Below are positions 1 through 8,180 of a stretch of DNA of 64,000 nt, piece after piece. Origin of the DNA: Roseobacter sp. SK209-2-6 (GTDB taxonomy: Bacteria > Pseudomonadota > Alphaproteobacteria > Rhodobacterales > Rhodobacteraceae). The translations under genes and the position numbers were made by a program. The number at the start of each line of letters is the position of its first letter. Position 1 is the first letter of the stretch. The DNA lies in contig NZ_AAYC01000007.1 of assembly GCF_000169455.1 (NCBI RefSeq), positions 183,063 through 247,062 on the forward strand, read 5' to 3'. The notes below the pieces were generated by a model. That model had not been told where the DNA came from and did not search any database. It saw only the letters and a list, made by a program, of their open reading frames with translations.

Positions 1-317
1 CGCCCGCTAGTTTGGGAAGAAATACTCCGCCCCGCGAGAAACTGGGACAGCTTTGAGAGCAGAAGACAAAGCCCAGCAACAATTGCACCGGAAAACACAT
101 AGAGTTGAGCGGGCGCATAGCCCTGGGCCAGAAGCTTTGTTATCCCATCCGCTGCAGAGATCGTACCAGTGTAAAGCAGTACCAAGAGCCCGCCTAAAAT
201 GGCGCCGCTCTTTAGGCGAATTTGGCCCGGCTGCCCCATTCTGAGCCTGGGTCGCTGCTGCGTGGCAACCACCGGAGCTGCCCGCCTAGCCTGCTCTGGG
301 CCAAAGGCCTTGGTCAT
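1..317 (-). CDS. EamA-type (DMT superfamily) transporter, N-terminal part, runs off window
   Basis: Reading the minus strand from an ATG at 317 gives an open frame that continues past base 1. After about 35 polar residues come two hydrophobic stretches, one containing GGLLVLLYTGTISAADG and one containing SGAIVAGLCLLL. That start resembles drug/metabolite transporters of the EamA/RhaT kind. The start overlaps the stop of the upstream 371-residue gene in an ATGA junction (314-317), so the two are translationally coupled. It lies third in a minus-strand cluster behind a repeat-peptide gene, which makes an exporter role attractive, but that is inference. About 105 residues are visible; the rest lies outside the window. 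The family call rests on hydrophobicity and a few residues only. Confidence 0.6.
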   Translation of the reverse strand, partial: MTKAFGPEQARRAAPVVATQQRPRLRMGQPGQIRLKSGAILGGLLVLLYTGTISAADGITKLLAQGYAPAQLYVFSGAIVAGLCLLLSKLSQFLAGRSISSQTSG

Positions 318-1429
318 GCGGCACCTCCCAGGGTTTCTGGGATCATGCCACTGCGGGCAAAATGCTCAAAAAACTCTCCAAAATGATTGGTGCTGCCTTC
401 CGCCAGCAAAAGAAGCCCGGCCTGTGCCTCACTAAGACCAGCGAGGATGCTCGCGCGCTGCCCACCCCAGTCCGCCCCCCTACCCACGCCTCCAGTAGAG
501 GAACAGAAGATCAACTGCGAAAGCGCCTGCAATACACCCGGAACAACGGGTTGATGAAAGCTCACCCCGCCCCCCGAGGCCAGAGGTGCGGAGAAGGCCC
601 CCCCATGGCGGGTGGCCCGCAGCCATTCCTGAACAAAATAGACGTGATAATCATCCTGGCCGGAAAACCCGTCCTTCTGAACCTCAAACTGCTCCAAATG
701 ACACTGCAGCCAATGTTCCCATTGTCGTGGCACAGCGGCCCCCGCGTAGCGCAAAGCAACACAGACCTCTGCCAGAAGGTCCGCATCCTGGTCGAGCAAG
801 GCCAGTAGTCCAACGTAGATCAAGCTTTGGTGCGCATTGGCGCTGAGGTCCGGCGCGGACCGCCCATATTGAGAGAGGTAGAATACTATATGGGTGAGCT
901 CATAACCCGCCTTTTTGTTCGGCAGGCAAAACTGTGAGCTGGCCTCCATGAAGCGGTGCAATCGCTCCTGCAGGCCGGGAAAATCACATTTGACCCCGCG
1001 TCGCACCAGCAGGCGCTGCGCCTCAGCCCGTTGCAGATCAGAAAGCTCCTGCTGTGGCAGGCCTTCGACCTGAACCCAGCGTGCCAGATCCGCAGCAATA
1101 CCGTCTCTGCGAGATAGGGCAAAGCCGCCGCTGGCCGCCAGATCTTCTAGGTCCATGCAGATCGACAGGAAGAACCTGTAATAGGGACGAAAGAAAAACA
1201 GCGCGCGCCGGGCTTCCTGGTAGAAATCGCGCAAAGGCAAAAGAGCCTCCGCCGCCAAAGTAGGCCCTGTCCCCGTGGCCTCCAGAATATTCAGCAGCTC
1301 CGCGTTTTCTTTCAACCAGAGAACGCTTTGCTGGGGGTGGCGGGCCTGCGCGATTGAGTGGATCAATGCAGTCTGTGCCGCCTGCCCACGTCTGAGCCGC
1401 AACTCCGGAAACCTGAGGATTTCAACCAT
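314..1429 (-). CDS. Uncharacterised 371-residue protein, middle gene of the LFSSGS cluster
   Basis: I do not recognise a catalytic family. The protein is soluble, with no signal peptide or membrane segment. Its middle part is helical and aromatic-rich (ALFFFRPYYRFFLSICMDLEDL near residues 95-116). A glycine-rich stretch (SASGGGVSF-like, near residue 285) and a C-terminal segment ending GMIPETLGGAA follow. There is no Walker motif, no CxxC and no radical-SAM CxxxCxxC. A GGAAG ribosome site six bases upstream supports the ATG at 1429. The stop overlaps the transporter start by ATGA, and the repeat-peptide gene ends 121 bp upstream, so all three probably share one transcript. Position between a small repetitive protein and a transporter makes a partner, chaperone or modifying role possible, but nothing in the sequence proves it. 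Confidence 0.75.
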   Translation of the reverse strand: MVEILRFPELRLRRGQAAQTALIHSIAQARHPQQSVLWLKENAELLNILEATGTGPTLAAEALLPLRDFYQEARRALFFFRPYYRFFLSICMDLEDLAASGGFALSRRDGIAADLARWVQVEGLPQQELSDLQRAEAQRLLVRRGVKCDFPGLQERLHRFMEASSQFCLPNKKAGYELTHIVFYLSQYGRSAPDLSANAHQSLIYVGLLALLDQDADLLAEVCVALRYAGAAVPRQWEHWLQCHLEQFEVQKDGFSGQDDYHVYFVQEWLRATRHGGAFSAPLASGGGVSFHQPVVPGVLQALSQLIFCSSTGGVGRGADWGGQRASILAGLSEAQAGLLLLAEGSTNHFGEFFEHFARSGMIPETLGGAA

Positions 1430-1513
1430 CTCAACTTCCTTTCGTGCAATGCCTTTTCAGCGCTCAATCCCCGAACTGTGTGCAAGAAATGCACCTGCTT
1501 CTCTTCCGTGGCT

Positions 1514-1538
1514 GGCCCTCCTGGTTTTCAGGAAGGCC
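1514..1538 (-). other. Intercistronic hairpin between repeat peptide and 371-residue gene
   Basis: On the minus strand a 10-bp stem (GGCCTTCCTG pairing with CAGGAGGGCC, one G-T wobble) closes a five-base loop. No T-run follows, so it is not a classic terminator. It lies in the 121-bp gap after the small gene. A hairpin there could protect the upstream message and give more of the small protein than of the proteins encoded downstream, but this is inferred from position. Confidence 0.5.
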
Positions 1539-1550
1539 AAGGCAGGCTCC

Positions 1551-1820
1551 TCAGCTGCCCGAAGAGAACAGGTGCACCGCCTCCCCGGCCTCACGATCCA
1601 CCAAGCTAACCGGGGCAGACCCAGAGGAAAACAATTCAACCAGCCCCCCCTGGTCGCGGCTGATCTGGCCGCTGGGCGCTGAACCGGAAGAGAACATCTC
1701 TACCCCATTACCTGCCCAGGCTGCGGCGCGGGTGCTGAGCGAGCCAGAACTGAAGAGCTGCGCCCCGCAACCCCGCTCCATGGGTCCGTGTTCCGCAGAA
1801 ATCGACCCGGAGGAAAACAA
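1551..1820 (-). repeat. Protein-level tandem repeat, five copies of LFSSGS at about 63 bp
   Basis: Codons for the hexapeptide lie at 1803-1820, 1740-1757, 1680-1697, 1617-1634 and 1551-1568. The DNA of the copies differs at many third positions (TTGTTTTCCTCC, CTCTTCAGTTCT, ATGTTCTCTTCC). The repeat is therefore kept by selection on the protein and is not a recent DNA duplication. Confidence 0.85.
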
Positions 1821-1916
1821 TGAAACCCCGTCGCCTGTCAGCAGACATCCGCCTCTCTGCGCATTTGGATTTGAAGACGTGGCGACCTGAGCGGGAAATT
1901 TGTACAAAGCAGTCAT
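1551..1916 (-). CDS. 121-residue protein with five LFSSGS repeats
   Basis: A small protein built from near-periodic repeats. The hexapeptide LFSSGS (MFSSGS once) occurs at residues 33-38, 54-59, 74-79, 95-100 and 116-121, and the last copy is the C-terminus. Spacing is 21, 20, 21 and 21 residues. Linkers differ but often carry G-G/E-x-V-x just before the motif. The N-terminal 30 residues (MTALYKFPAQV..., then GGCLLTGDG) are not repetitive. The ATG at 1916 is preferred over the upstream ATG at 1988 because GGAG lies six bases before it. There is no signal peptide or membrane segment; cysteines occur only at residues 24 and 50. It heads a minus-strand cluster with a 371-residue protein and an EamA-type transporter. 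Possibilities are a multi-core peptide precursor, a self-assembling surface or matrix protein, or a scaffold. I cannot assign a function. Confidence 0.75.
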   Translation of the reverse strand: MTALYKFPAQVATSSNPNAQRGGCLLTGDGVSLFSSGSISAEHGPMERGCGAQLFSSGSLSTRAAAWAGNGVEMFSSGSAPSGQISRDQGGLVELFSSGSAPVSLVDREAGEAVHLFSSGS

Positions 1917-2284
1917 AAGGATCTCCATTTTTGAACCAAGACCACTTGAGGCTGACATGCATTTCCAAGGCAGGTGAAGCCGCGTCACTCAATCAAAGAT
2001 TGCTCCTTTCCATTTACCCACTTCAATTACTCAATTGAGGTTACTGTTTATTTTTCAATAATTTATTACGCCCACAAGCCAGGGTTCAGACTATCCACAA
2101 GGCGGTATTTGCAAGGTCAATTCAAATTACCATAGATTGAATCCGCGATTTTTGCAAATCCACCGCCGAACCTGCCGCGAGTTCAGCCTGAACGATTCGA
2201 CAATTCCCAGCGGATGCTTGCCCCCATAGCCGCTTTGCGCGATAGCTGTTGCCAGCCACAAATTCGGTCCCGCAGGAGAACCTC
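1917..2284. other. AT-rich divergent intergenic region
   Basis: A 368-bp gap between the divergent repeat-peptide gene and xthA. It is markedly AT-rich around 2000-2075 and carries a perfect palindrome CTCAATTGAG at 2030-2039. Promoters for both directions must lie here, but I cannot place -35/-10 boxes with confidence. Confidence 0.5.
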
Positions 2285-3091
2285 ATGAAAATCGCCAGCT
2301 TCAATATCAACGGCATCAAAGCGCGAGCCGCTGCTCTGCCTCAATGGTTGGATGAGGCGCAGCCGGATGTGGTTCTGCTGCAGGAAATCAAATCGGTAGA
2401 TGAAGCTTTCCCGCGCGAACTCTTTGAGGAGCGCGGTTACAATGTCGAAACCCATGGGCAGAAAAGCTTCAACGGCGTTGCCATCCTGTCAAAACTGCCC
2501 CTGGAGGATATTCGGCGCGGCCTGCCCGGGGATGACAGCGATGAGCAGGCCCGTTGGATCGAAGCCACAGTAGTGGGCAAACAGGCACTGCGTATCTGCG
2601 GCCTCTACCTGCCAAATGGCAACCCGGTTGAGCTGGAGGTGGACGGAAGCCCTGTGGCGGGTGGCAAATACGCCTATAAGCTTGCCTGGATGGAGCGGTT
2701 GCATAAGCGCGCGCAGGACCTCCTGGCGGAAGAGACCCCTGCCCTGATGGCGGGCGATTACAACATCATCCCCCAGGCCGAAGACGCCAAGCGCCCGGAA
2801 GCCTGGCGCGAGGATGCCTTGCACCGCCCGGAAAGCCGCGCGGCCTATCAGCAGATTGTGAACCTCGGCTTCACCGAAGCCTTCCGCGCCCGTCACCAAG
2901 GCCCTGGGCATTATTCCTTCTGGGACTATCAGGCGGGTGCCTGGAACCGAGATGATGGCATTCGCATTGATCATTTCCTGCTATCACCACAGGCCGCTGA
3001 CCTACTGCGCGATTGCCAGATCGACAAAGAGATCCGCGGTCGGGAAAAGCCCTCGGACCATGTCCCAATCTGGGTGGATCTGGACCTGTAG
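2285..3091 (+). CDS. xthA: Exodeoxyribonuclease III
   Basis: Double-strand-specific 3'-5' exonuclease and AP endonuclease of base excision repair. The 268-residue length is normal for the ExoIII family. Key motifs are in place: KIASFNINGIKAR at the N-terminus (Asn7), the metal ligand Glu34 in LLQEIK, GLYLPNGNP near residue 106, Asp158 and Asn160 in GDYNIIP, and the C-terminal IRIDHFLLS and SDHVPIW with the catalytic Asp and His. The start at 2285 is chosen because AGGAG at 2274-2278 sits just upstream and the conserved MKIASFN begins there; an in-frame ATG at 2249 would add 12 non-conserved residues. It is a single gene between oppositely oriented neighbours. Confidence 0.95.
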   Translation: MKIASFNINGIKARAAALPQWLDEAQPDVVLLQEIKSVDEAFPRELFEERGYNVETHGQKSFNGVAILSKLPLEDIRRGLPGDDSDEQARWIEATVVGKQALRICGLYLPNGNPVELEVDGSPVAGGKYAYKLAWMERLHKRAQDLLAEETPALMAGDYNIIPQAEDAKRPEAWREDALHRPESRAAYQQIVNLGFTEAFRARHQGPGHYSFWDYQAGAWNRDDGIRIDHFLLSPQAADLLRDCQIDKEIRGREKPSDHVPIWVDLDL

Positions 3092-3239
3092 CTCCAACTC
3101 CCCAGAACCAATCATACCCAGCGGAGGCGCGTACTCCGCTGAAGGGGCCGGTTTGCAAGGGCAGTATTCAGATCCTAAAACAGGCATGCAAAACTGACTT
3201 TGCCGCAGCGCTGCCTAATCCAGTAATTTCAAAGCATAG

Positions 3240-4460
3240 CTAGGCTTGCTCTGTTTCCTTGGCCTTCTCGGTTGCCTTCCCAGAAGCCCCTTGCTCTGTC
3301 ACATTGTGGCGATAGATCCAATCGAACTGCTGCACCATCCGCGCCGGAGCCAGGCGACCGGCGGTCCTGAGGATCTGATGCGCGGGCCAGTTCAGTGGTG
3401 GGCGCAGGTGGTATTTCCAGGCATTGCTGGTCGCCGCATCAACAACCTTTTCCGCCCGATCCTTTCGGCAGGCCTGATAGCAGGCCAGGGCCGCTGGAAT
3501 ATCACTGGGCGAGGCCTTAATGCACTGCCCCAGAACCCAGGCATCCTCTAGCGCCAGGTTGGCGCCTTGGGCCATGAAGGGCAGCGTTGGATGCGCCGCA
3601 TCCCCCAGGAGCACCAAAGCGCCGCGATGCCAGTTGGTGGCCACCGGGTGGCGGAACAGGCCCCACAGCATGACTTCATCGATCTGGTTCATCAGCTGCC
3701 CAGCCACCCCGCCGAAACTGGCAAAAGCTGTTTTTACATTCTCGGGCGCGTCCTGAATATGCCAGCCCTCATCCGCCCAGGCCTTGCGCTCTTGCACCGC
3801 CACCAGGTTCACCTTGCTGCCATCGCGCAGGGGATAGGCAACCAAATGGCGTCCTGGGCCCATGAAGACCTGCGCTTCATTTGGCAATTCAGAGGTATTC
3901 GGCACGATTGCCCGCCAGGCCACCTGCCCGGTAAACCTCGGCTGTCCTGCCTCATTCAGAGCCTTGCGCGCTTTGGAATGAAGCCCATCGGCTCCAATGA
4001 TCAAATCGCCACCGCATTGAGCGCCATTTGCCAGTTGCAGAACCGGTTTTGGGTTATGCTCAACCCGCAGCACCTTTTGCAAGAGCCGGATCTGAACACC
4101 TTCCTCACGGGCGGCATCGGCCAGGATTTGGATCAGGTCTGCGCGATGCACAAAATAGAAGTTTAGATCCGAGGCATATTGCTCCAGATCCAGGCGCAGC
4201 ACCTCTTGGCCTTGGCGATGGGAGCGCAGGACAACTGCCCGCGCGCGCGGCGACCGCCAGATCAGATCATCCTGAAGGCCGAGTTTGCGTAGAACGGCCA
4301 TACCATTGGGCGAAATCTGCAAACCGGCACCAACCTCAGAGATCGCCTCGGCCTGTTCCAGAACAGTAACCTCTGCCCCCATGCGACGCAGGATGAGCGC
4401 AGCCGTCAGACCACCAATTCCGGCACCGGCAATCGTAATATTGAGATGATCCAATGCCAT
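3240..4460 (-). CDS. FAD-dependent aromatic-ring-type monooxygenase (salicylate hydroxylase-like)
   Basis: Group A flavoprotein hydroxylase of the PHBH/salicylate-hydroxylase fold, about 406 residues. The dinucleotide-binding GAGIGG motif is at residues 12-17. The DG motif (GADGLHSKAR) is near residue 165 and the FAD ribityl motif GDAAHPTLPFMAQGAN is near 285, giving all three signatures of the family. The C-terminal 20 residues are Lys/Glu/Ala-rich. The start at 4460 is preferred to 4490 because AGGGAAA lies about nine bases upstream and the extra residues are not family-like. The substrate cannot be told from sequence: ring hydroxylation of a salicylate-like or nicotinate-like acid is typical. 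It is monocistronic; dksA lies upstream on the same strand with a terminator between. Confidence 0.8.
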   Translation of the reverse strand: MALDHLNITIAGAGIGGLTAALILRRMGAEVTVLEQAEAISEVGAGLQISPNGMAVLRKLGLQDDLIWRSPRARAVVLRSHRQGQEVLRLDLEQYASDLNFYFVHRADLIQILADAAREEGVQIRLLQKVLRVEHNPKPVLQLANGAQCGGDLIIGADGLHSKARKALNEAGQPRFTGQVAWRAIVPNTSELPNEAQVFMGPGRHLVAYPLRDGSKVNLVAVQERKAWADEGWHIQDAPENVKTAFASFGGVAGQLMNQIDEVMLWGLFRHPVATNWHRGALVLLGDAAHPTLPFMAQGANLALEDAWVLGQCIKASPSDIPAALACYQACRKDRAEKVVDAATSNAWKYHLRPPLNWPAHQILRTAGRLAPARMVQQFDWIYRHNVTEQGASGKATEKAKETEQA

Positions 4461-4498
4461 TGGGGCGATTTCCCTGTCTTCGTATAGCATCCATATAC

Positions 4499-4527
4499 AA
4501 AAAACGCCGGGGCGACAGGCCCCGGCG
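4499..4527 (-). terminator. Rho-independent terminator after dksA
   Basis: A nine-base-pair GC stem (CGCCGGGGC / GCCCCGGCG, loop of five) is followed on the minus strand by six T residues (the A-run at 4499-4504). It lies 30 bp beyond the dksA stop and ends just before the FAD monooxygenase start region. Confidence 0.85.
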
Positions 4528-4556
4528 CTGATGTTTTTTGGTCAGAATTACGAAAA

Positions 4557-4979
4557 TCAGTCGTCGCGATGGACTTTTTCGCGCCGTTCGTGCCGCTCCT
4601 GAGCCTCAAGGCTCATAGTGGCAATCGGACGGGCATCCAGACGCTTCAAGGAAATAGGTTCTCCAGTCACTTCACAGTAACCGTATTCGCCTTCGTCAAT
4701 TCTGCGAACTGCAGCATCGATTTTGGCAACCAATTTGCGCTGACGGTCTCTTGTGCGCAGCTCCAAAGCCCTATCGGTCTCTTCGCTGGCACGATCCGCA
4801 ACGTCGGGAATGTTGCGGGTGTTGTCTTGCAGGCCTTCAATCGTATCGCGGCTATCTGCGAGCAATTCCTGCTTCCAATTCAGAAGTTTACGTCGGAAAT
4901 ACTCAAGCTGCCGATCATTCATGAAAGGCTCATCTTCGGCCGGACGGTAGTCTTCCGGCAGAAACATCTCTTGTTTCAT
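4557..4979 (-). CDS. dksA: RNA polymerase-binding transcription factor DksA, single-cysteine type
   Basis: DksA works with ppGpp at the RNA polymerase secondary channel in the stringent response. The 140-residue protein has the long coiled coil (residues about 25-100) with the tip motif DVADRA at 59-64, matching the functional DxxDxA. The zinc-finger region has only Cys102; the other positions read Thr105, Ser123 and Ala126. Such C-T-S-A variants are known in Rhodobacterales and work without a full zinc site. The start at 4979 follows AGGAG with six-base spacing; the upstream ATGs at 5003 and 5072 lack such support. It is transcribed alone and ends in a strong terminator. Confidence 0.93.
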   Translation of the reverse strand: MKQEMFLPEDYRPAEDEPFMNDRQLEYFRRKLLNWKQELLADSRDTIEGLQDNTRNIPDVADRASEETDRALELRTRDRQRKLVAKIDAAVRRIDEGEYGYCEVTGEPISLKRLDARPIATMSLEAQERHERREKVHRDD

Positions 4980-5445
4980 TTCGGCTCCTTCGGTCTCGCC
5001 CATAATGTAAGTCTCAATTTCTATTGCGCCATACATTCTGGCTCCCCATGCCGCTGCATTTATCCCCTGCAAGTCAGAATGTCACTACTGAATAGTAAAC
5101 AGCCTTGGTTAATAGCCCCCTAAGAGGTTCTGGCACCCCGCAAGTGTCAACAAAACCAGCGCTTTATCACATAGCGCACAGAAACCACCCAAGGTTGCGC
5201 GGCTTCCTCTTTTGGCTACTCCGTGACACCAAAACAGGGAGGCCTGCTAACACATGCAAGCAAGCGCCAACCGGTGGATGATCGCAGGGAGGAATCAGTT
5301 TTGCACCAACCCTCCGCGTACTTTCACCTATGTCGCAAGCGCGCGGAAAGCCATTGGCAGGCCGCAGGATCCGCGACGCAACGGCCCCGCTTGCAAAGCA
5401 GGGCCGCTGCGACTACCCCTGCCTGAACGCAAGCAGGAGCAGATC
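4980..5445. other. Divergent intergenic region between dksA and the moxR-type gene
   Basis: A 466-bp gap. An in-frame ATG at 5254 would extend the ATPase by 64 residues of low-complexity, non-conserved sequence, so I treat 5254-5445 as leader. It should hold the dksA promoter and that of the MoxR operon. I see no RNA gene or clear operator. Confidence 0.5.
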
Positions 5446-6285
5446 ATGCGCTTTGAAAGCACCGAAACCTATGTTGCCACCGACGACCTCAAGATTGCTG
5501 TGAACGCGGCGGTGACGCTTGAGCGGCCACTTCTGGTCAAGGGGGAGCCCGGCACCGGCAAGACGGAACTTGCCCGCCAGGTTGCAGAGGCACTGGGGCT
5601 CAGGATGATCGAATGGAACGTGAAATCCACCACCCGCGCCCAGCAAGGTCTTTATGAATACGATGCGGTCAGCCGGTTGCGCGACAGCCAATTGGGCGAA
5701 GAGCGCGTGCATGACGTTAAGAACTACATCAAGAAGGGAAAGCTCTGGGAAGCCTTTGAGGCGGGTGAAAAGGTTGTTCTGCTGATTGACGAGATCGACA
5801 AGGCGGATATCGAATTCCCAAACGACCTCCTGCAGGAACTCGATAAGATGGAGTTCCACGTCTACGAGACCGGTGAAACGATCAAGGCCAAGCACCGCCC
5901 GATCATGATCATCACCTCGAACAATGAAAAAGAGCTGCCAGACGCCTTTTTGCGGCGCTGCTTCTTCCACTACATCCGCTTCCCCGATGCGGAAACGATG
6001 AAGAAAATTGTCGAGGTGCATCACCCCGGGATCAAGGAAGACCTGCTGACCACTGCGCTCACCCAATTTTATGAGATCCGCGACACCCAGGGGCTCAAAA
6101 AGAAACCCTCCACCTCCGAGGTTCTGGATTGGCTGAAGCTCTTGCTGGCTGAAGATCTGAGCCCAGAGGATCTGGCGCGTGATGGCGCCAATGCGCTGCC
6201 GAAACTGCATGGTGCTCTGCTGAAGAACGAGCAGGATGTCCACCTCTTTGAGCGCCTGGCCTTTATGGCGCGTGGGCGCCGCTGA
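5446..6285 (+). CDS. MoxR-family AAA+ ATPase
   Basis: A 279-residue AAA+ ATPase of the MoxR class, which usually acts as a chaperone with a von Willebrand factor A (VWA) protein to mature metal enzymes or membrane complexes. Walker A is GEPGTGKT at residues 33-40, Walker B is VVLLIDEID near 110-118, and the sensor 1 asparagines are in ITSNNEKEL near 156-164, followed by the AFLRRC arginine region. The start at 5446 has GGAGC upstream and begins at the conserved MRFESTETYVA. A VWA protein is encoded 1.9 kb downstream on the same strand, the normal partner arrangement. Between them lie a DUF2927 lipoprotein and a tiny membrane protein. The client is unknown; CoxD/CoxE-like pairs act on carbon monoxide dehydrogenase, but no cox genes are here. 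Confidence 0.88.
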   Translation: MRFESTETYVATDDLKIAVNAAVTLERPLLVKGEPGTGKTELARQVAEALGLRMIEWNVKSTTRAQQGLYEYDAVSRLRDSQLGEERVHDVKNYIKKGKLWEAFEAGEKVVLLIDEIDKADIEFPNDLLQELDKMEFHVYETGETIKAKHRPIMIITSNNEKELPDAFLRRCFFHYIRFPDAETMKKIVEVHHPGIKEDLLTTALTQFYEIRDTQGLKKKPSTSEVLDWLKLLLAEDLSPEDLARDGANALPKLHGALLKNEQDVHLFERLAFMARGRR

Positions 6286-6541
6286 GCCGGTTCACATTTG
6301 CGTTTAGGCGCCCCTATGCCGTTGATGGTATTGGGGTGCCTTTGCTACACCTCTGTTGAACCGGCTTCCATTGTTAGGCGGGCGCTTCAAATTCATGCCT
6401 CGTTATCCTATCACTTGTTATAGATGCATTTCGCCGCGCCCCTTTTGGGCCTTTTCCTAAGCCACTCTAGGAGTTTTCATGGCATTGCGGATCCGCACCG
6501 GCATTGACCACCCTGGCCCTGATCATGCGGGGTTTTAGCCG

Positions 6542-7930
6542 ATGAGAATGCCCTGGCGCGCCCTGCAACGACCTGCCTTTTCCATCGCGATCGCCGCGTT
6601 TTTTCTGGCGGCTTGCTCACCAGTGGCTGACCGCGCTACCCCTGCCAGTCGCAACAATGCCTCGGTGCTGAACCTGCCGCCGGTCAAGTCCTTTGCCAGA
6701 TCCAATCCGCAGGCGCCGCAGCGCGCGAACAAGGACATGATCCGCGATTTTCTGGATCTGCATTTTCGCCTGGAAGGCGGAACCGAGCTGCCGATTTTCA
6801 CCCGGTTCGAAGAGCCGATCACCCTGCGCTTAACCGGCACGCCATCACCGGGCTTGCAGGCGGATCTGAACCGGCTTTTGTCGCGACTGCAGCGCGAGGC
6901 CGGGGTTCCAATCCGCCAAACCAGAGGCAGCTCTGCTCATATCACCCTGCAATCCGTGTCCGGTGAGGCCATCCGCCGTGTCCTGCCCAAGGCGGCCTGC
7001 TTTGTGGTGCCTAATGTCAACTCACTTGCGGATCTCAAGCGCAAACGGCGCAGTCCCCTGACCGATTGGGCGCAGCTGCGCCAACGCAAACAACTGGCGA
7101 TCTTCATCCCCAATGATGTGAGCCCTCAGGAAGCGCGCGATTGCCTGCATGAGGAACTGGCGCAGGCCATTGGCCCCTTGAACGACCTGTACCGCCTGCC
7201 GGATTCCGTGTTCAACGATGACAACACCCATACGGTCCTCACCGGGTTTGACATGTTGGTCCTACGTGCGACCTATGCCCCGGAGCTGAAAACCGGGATG
7301 AGCCGCTCTGAGGTCGCCGCGCGCTTGCCCGCGATCTTTGCGCGTCTGAACCCCGCTGGGGAAAATCGTCCCTCCCGCCCTCTGCCAGAAACGCATCCCA
7401 CCTGGAGTACTGCGATAGAAGCCGCTTTGGGACCCAGCACTCTTCTGACTTCTCGTAAGAAAGCGGCGAATGCGGCGGTGCGCATTGCCCGGAACCTGGG
7501 CTGGCAGGACCACCGTCGCGCCCAGAGCCACTATGTACTGGGTCGCCTTATCCAACCCAGCAAGCCTGCTCTCGCCCATCGACACTTCAAGGCGGCGATG
7601 GCCACCCTGCGCAAGATGCCCGGCACAGAGTTGCAGCAGGCCGTGATTGGGGCCCGGCTTGCGGCCTTTGATATCGCCAGAGGGGATGGCTCTGGGGCCC
7701 TGGCACGCATTGCGCCAACCATTGCAGCGGCCTCTCGCTATGAAAACGCCGCCTTGTTGGCCAATGCGCTGTTGATCAAAGCCGAAGCGCTGGAACTGCA
7801 GGGCAATCTCCGGGAAGCCAATGCGCTGAGGCTGGACAGCCTGGGTTGGGCACGCTACGGCTTTGGCCCGGATTGGACCAGTCAATTGGTTGCAGATGCA
7901 ACATCTGACCCGGGTTCGCGTACGAATTGA
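6542..7930 (+). CDS. DUF2927-family lipoprotein with TPR-like C-terminal half
   Basis: A 462-residue predicted lipoprotein. The first 24 residues form a lipoprotein signal with the lipobox FLAAC (acylated Cys25). The central part (about 60-240) fits the DUF2927 family: a conserved CLHEELAQAIGPLNDL stretch followed by PDSVFNDDN. The C-terminal 180 residues are helical and alanine-rich (YVLGRLIQPSKPALAHRHF and similar), suggesting tetratricopeptide-like repeats. HEELAQ resembles a metallopeptidase helix, but the usual HExxH is absent. It lies in the MoxR-VWA module and may be an envelope component served by that chaperone pair. Either ATG (6542 or 6548) could be the start; no strong ribosome site separates them. 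Confidence 0.78.
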   Translation: MRMPWRALQRPAFSIAIAAFFLAACSPVADRATPASRNNASVLNLPPVKSFARSNPQAPQRANKDMIRDFLDLHFRLEGGTELPIFTRFEEPITLRLTGTPSPGLQADLNRLLSRLQREAGVPIRQTRGSSAHITLQSVSGEAIRRVLPKAACFVVPNVNSLADLKRKRRSPLTDWAQLRQRKQLAIFIPNDVSPQEARDCLHEELAQAIGPLNDLYRLPDSVFNDDNTHTVLTGFDMLVLRATYAPELKTGMSRSEVAARLPAIFARLNPAGENRPSRPLPETHPTWSTAIEAALGPSTLLTSRKKAANAAVRIARNLGWQDHRRAQSHYVLGRLIQPSKPALAHRHFKAAMATLRKMPGTELQQAVIGARLAAFDIARGDGSGALARIAPTIAAASRYENAALLANALLIKAEALELQGNLREANALRLDSLGWARYGFGPDWTSQLVADATSDPGSRTN

Positions 7931-7971
7931 CCGCGCCCATGAAGATCGGCGCGTAGAGGAACAGAACAGAG

Positions 7972-8151
7972 ATGATTATCAACGAAGTTGTCGTAGGCGC
8001 CGTCCTGTTGGGCGCCATACTGGGTGCGCTGAAAGCAAAGAAACGTGGCGGCAATCTTGCGGATAGACTGCAATATGGCGCTGTCCTGGCGATCTTCTTT
8101 GGTATTCTGGCGGTATTCGCCAATGTCATGATCTACCGCGTCGTCCTGTGA
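7972..8151 (+). CDS. 59-residue predicted membrane protein
   Basis: A short open frame from ATG 7972 to TGA 8151. Two hydrophobic stretches (VVVGAVLLGAILGAL, then YGAVLAIFFGILAVFANVMI) flank a positively charged turn KAKKRGG, so a two-helix hairpin membrane protein is likely. It lies 41 bp after the DUF2927 gene and 29 bp before the VWA gene, and the frame is well filled with GC3-biased codons, arguing for real coding. No family is recognised. It may be an accessory subunit of whatever the MoxR-VWA pair assembles. Confidence 0.65.
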   Translation: MIINEVVVGAVLLGAILGALKAKKRGGNLADRLQYGAVLAIFFGILAVFANVMIYRVVL

Positions 8152-8180
8152 CCCCGCTGCGCTAACCGCAAGAGAAACCA

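Noticed and set aside
6306..6341. Possible terminator after the MoxR-type gene (AGGCGCCCC ... GGGGTGCCT)
   Set aside because: The loop is 18 bases, one pair mismatches and only three T residues follow; too weak to list as a feature.
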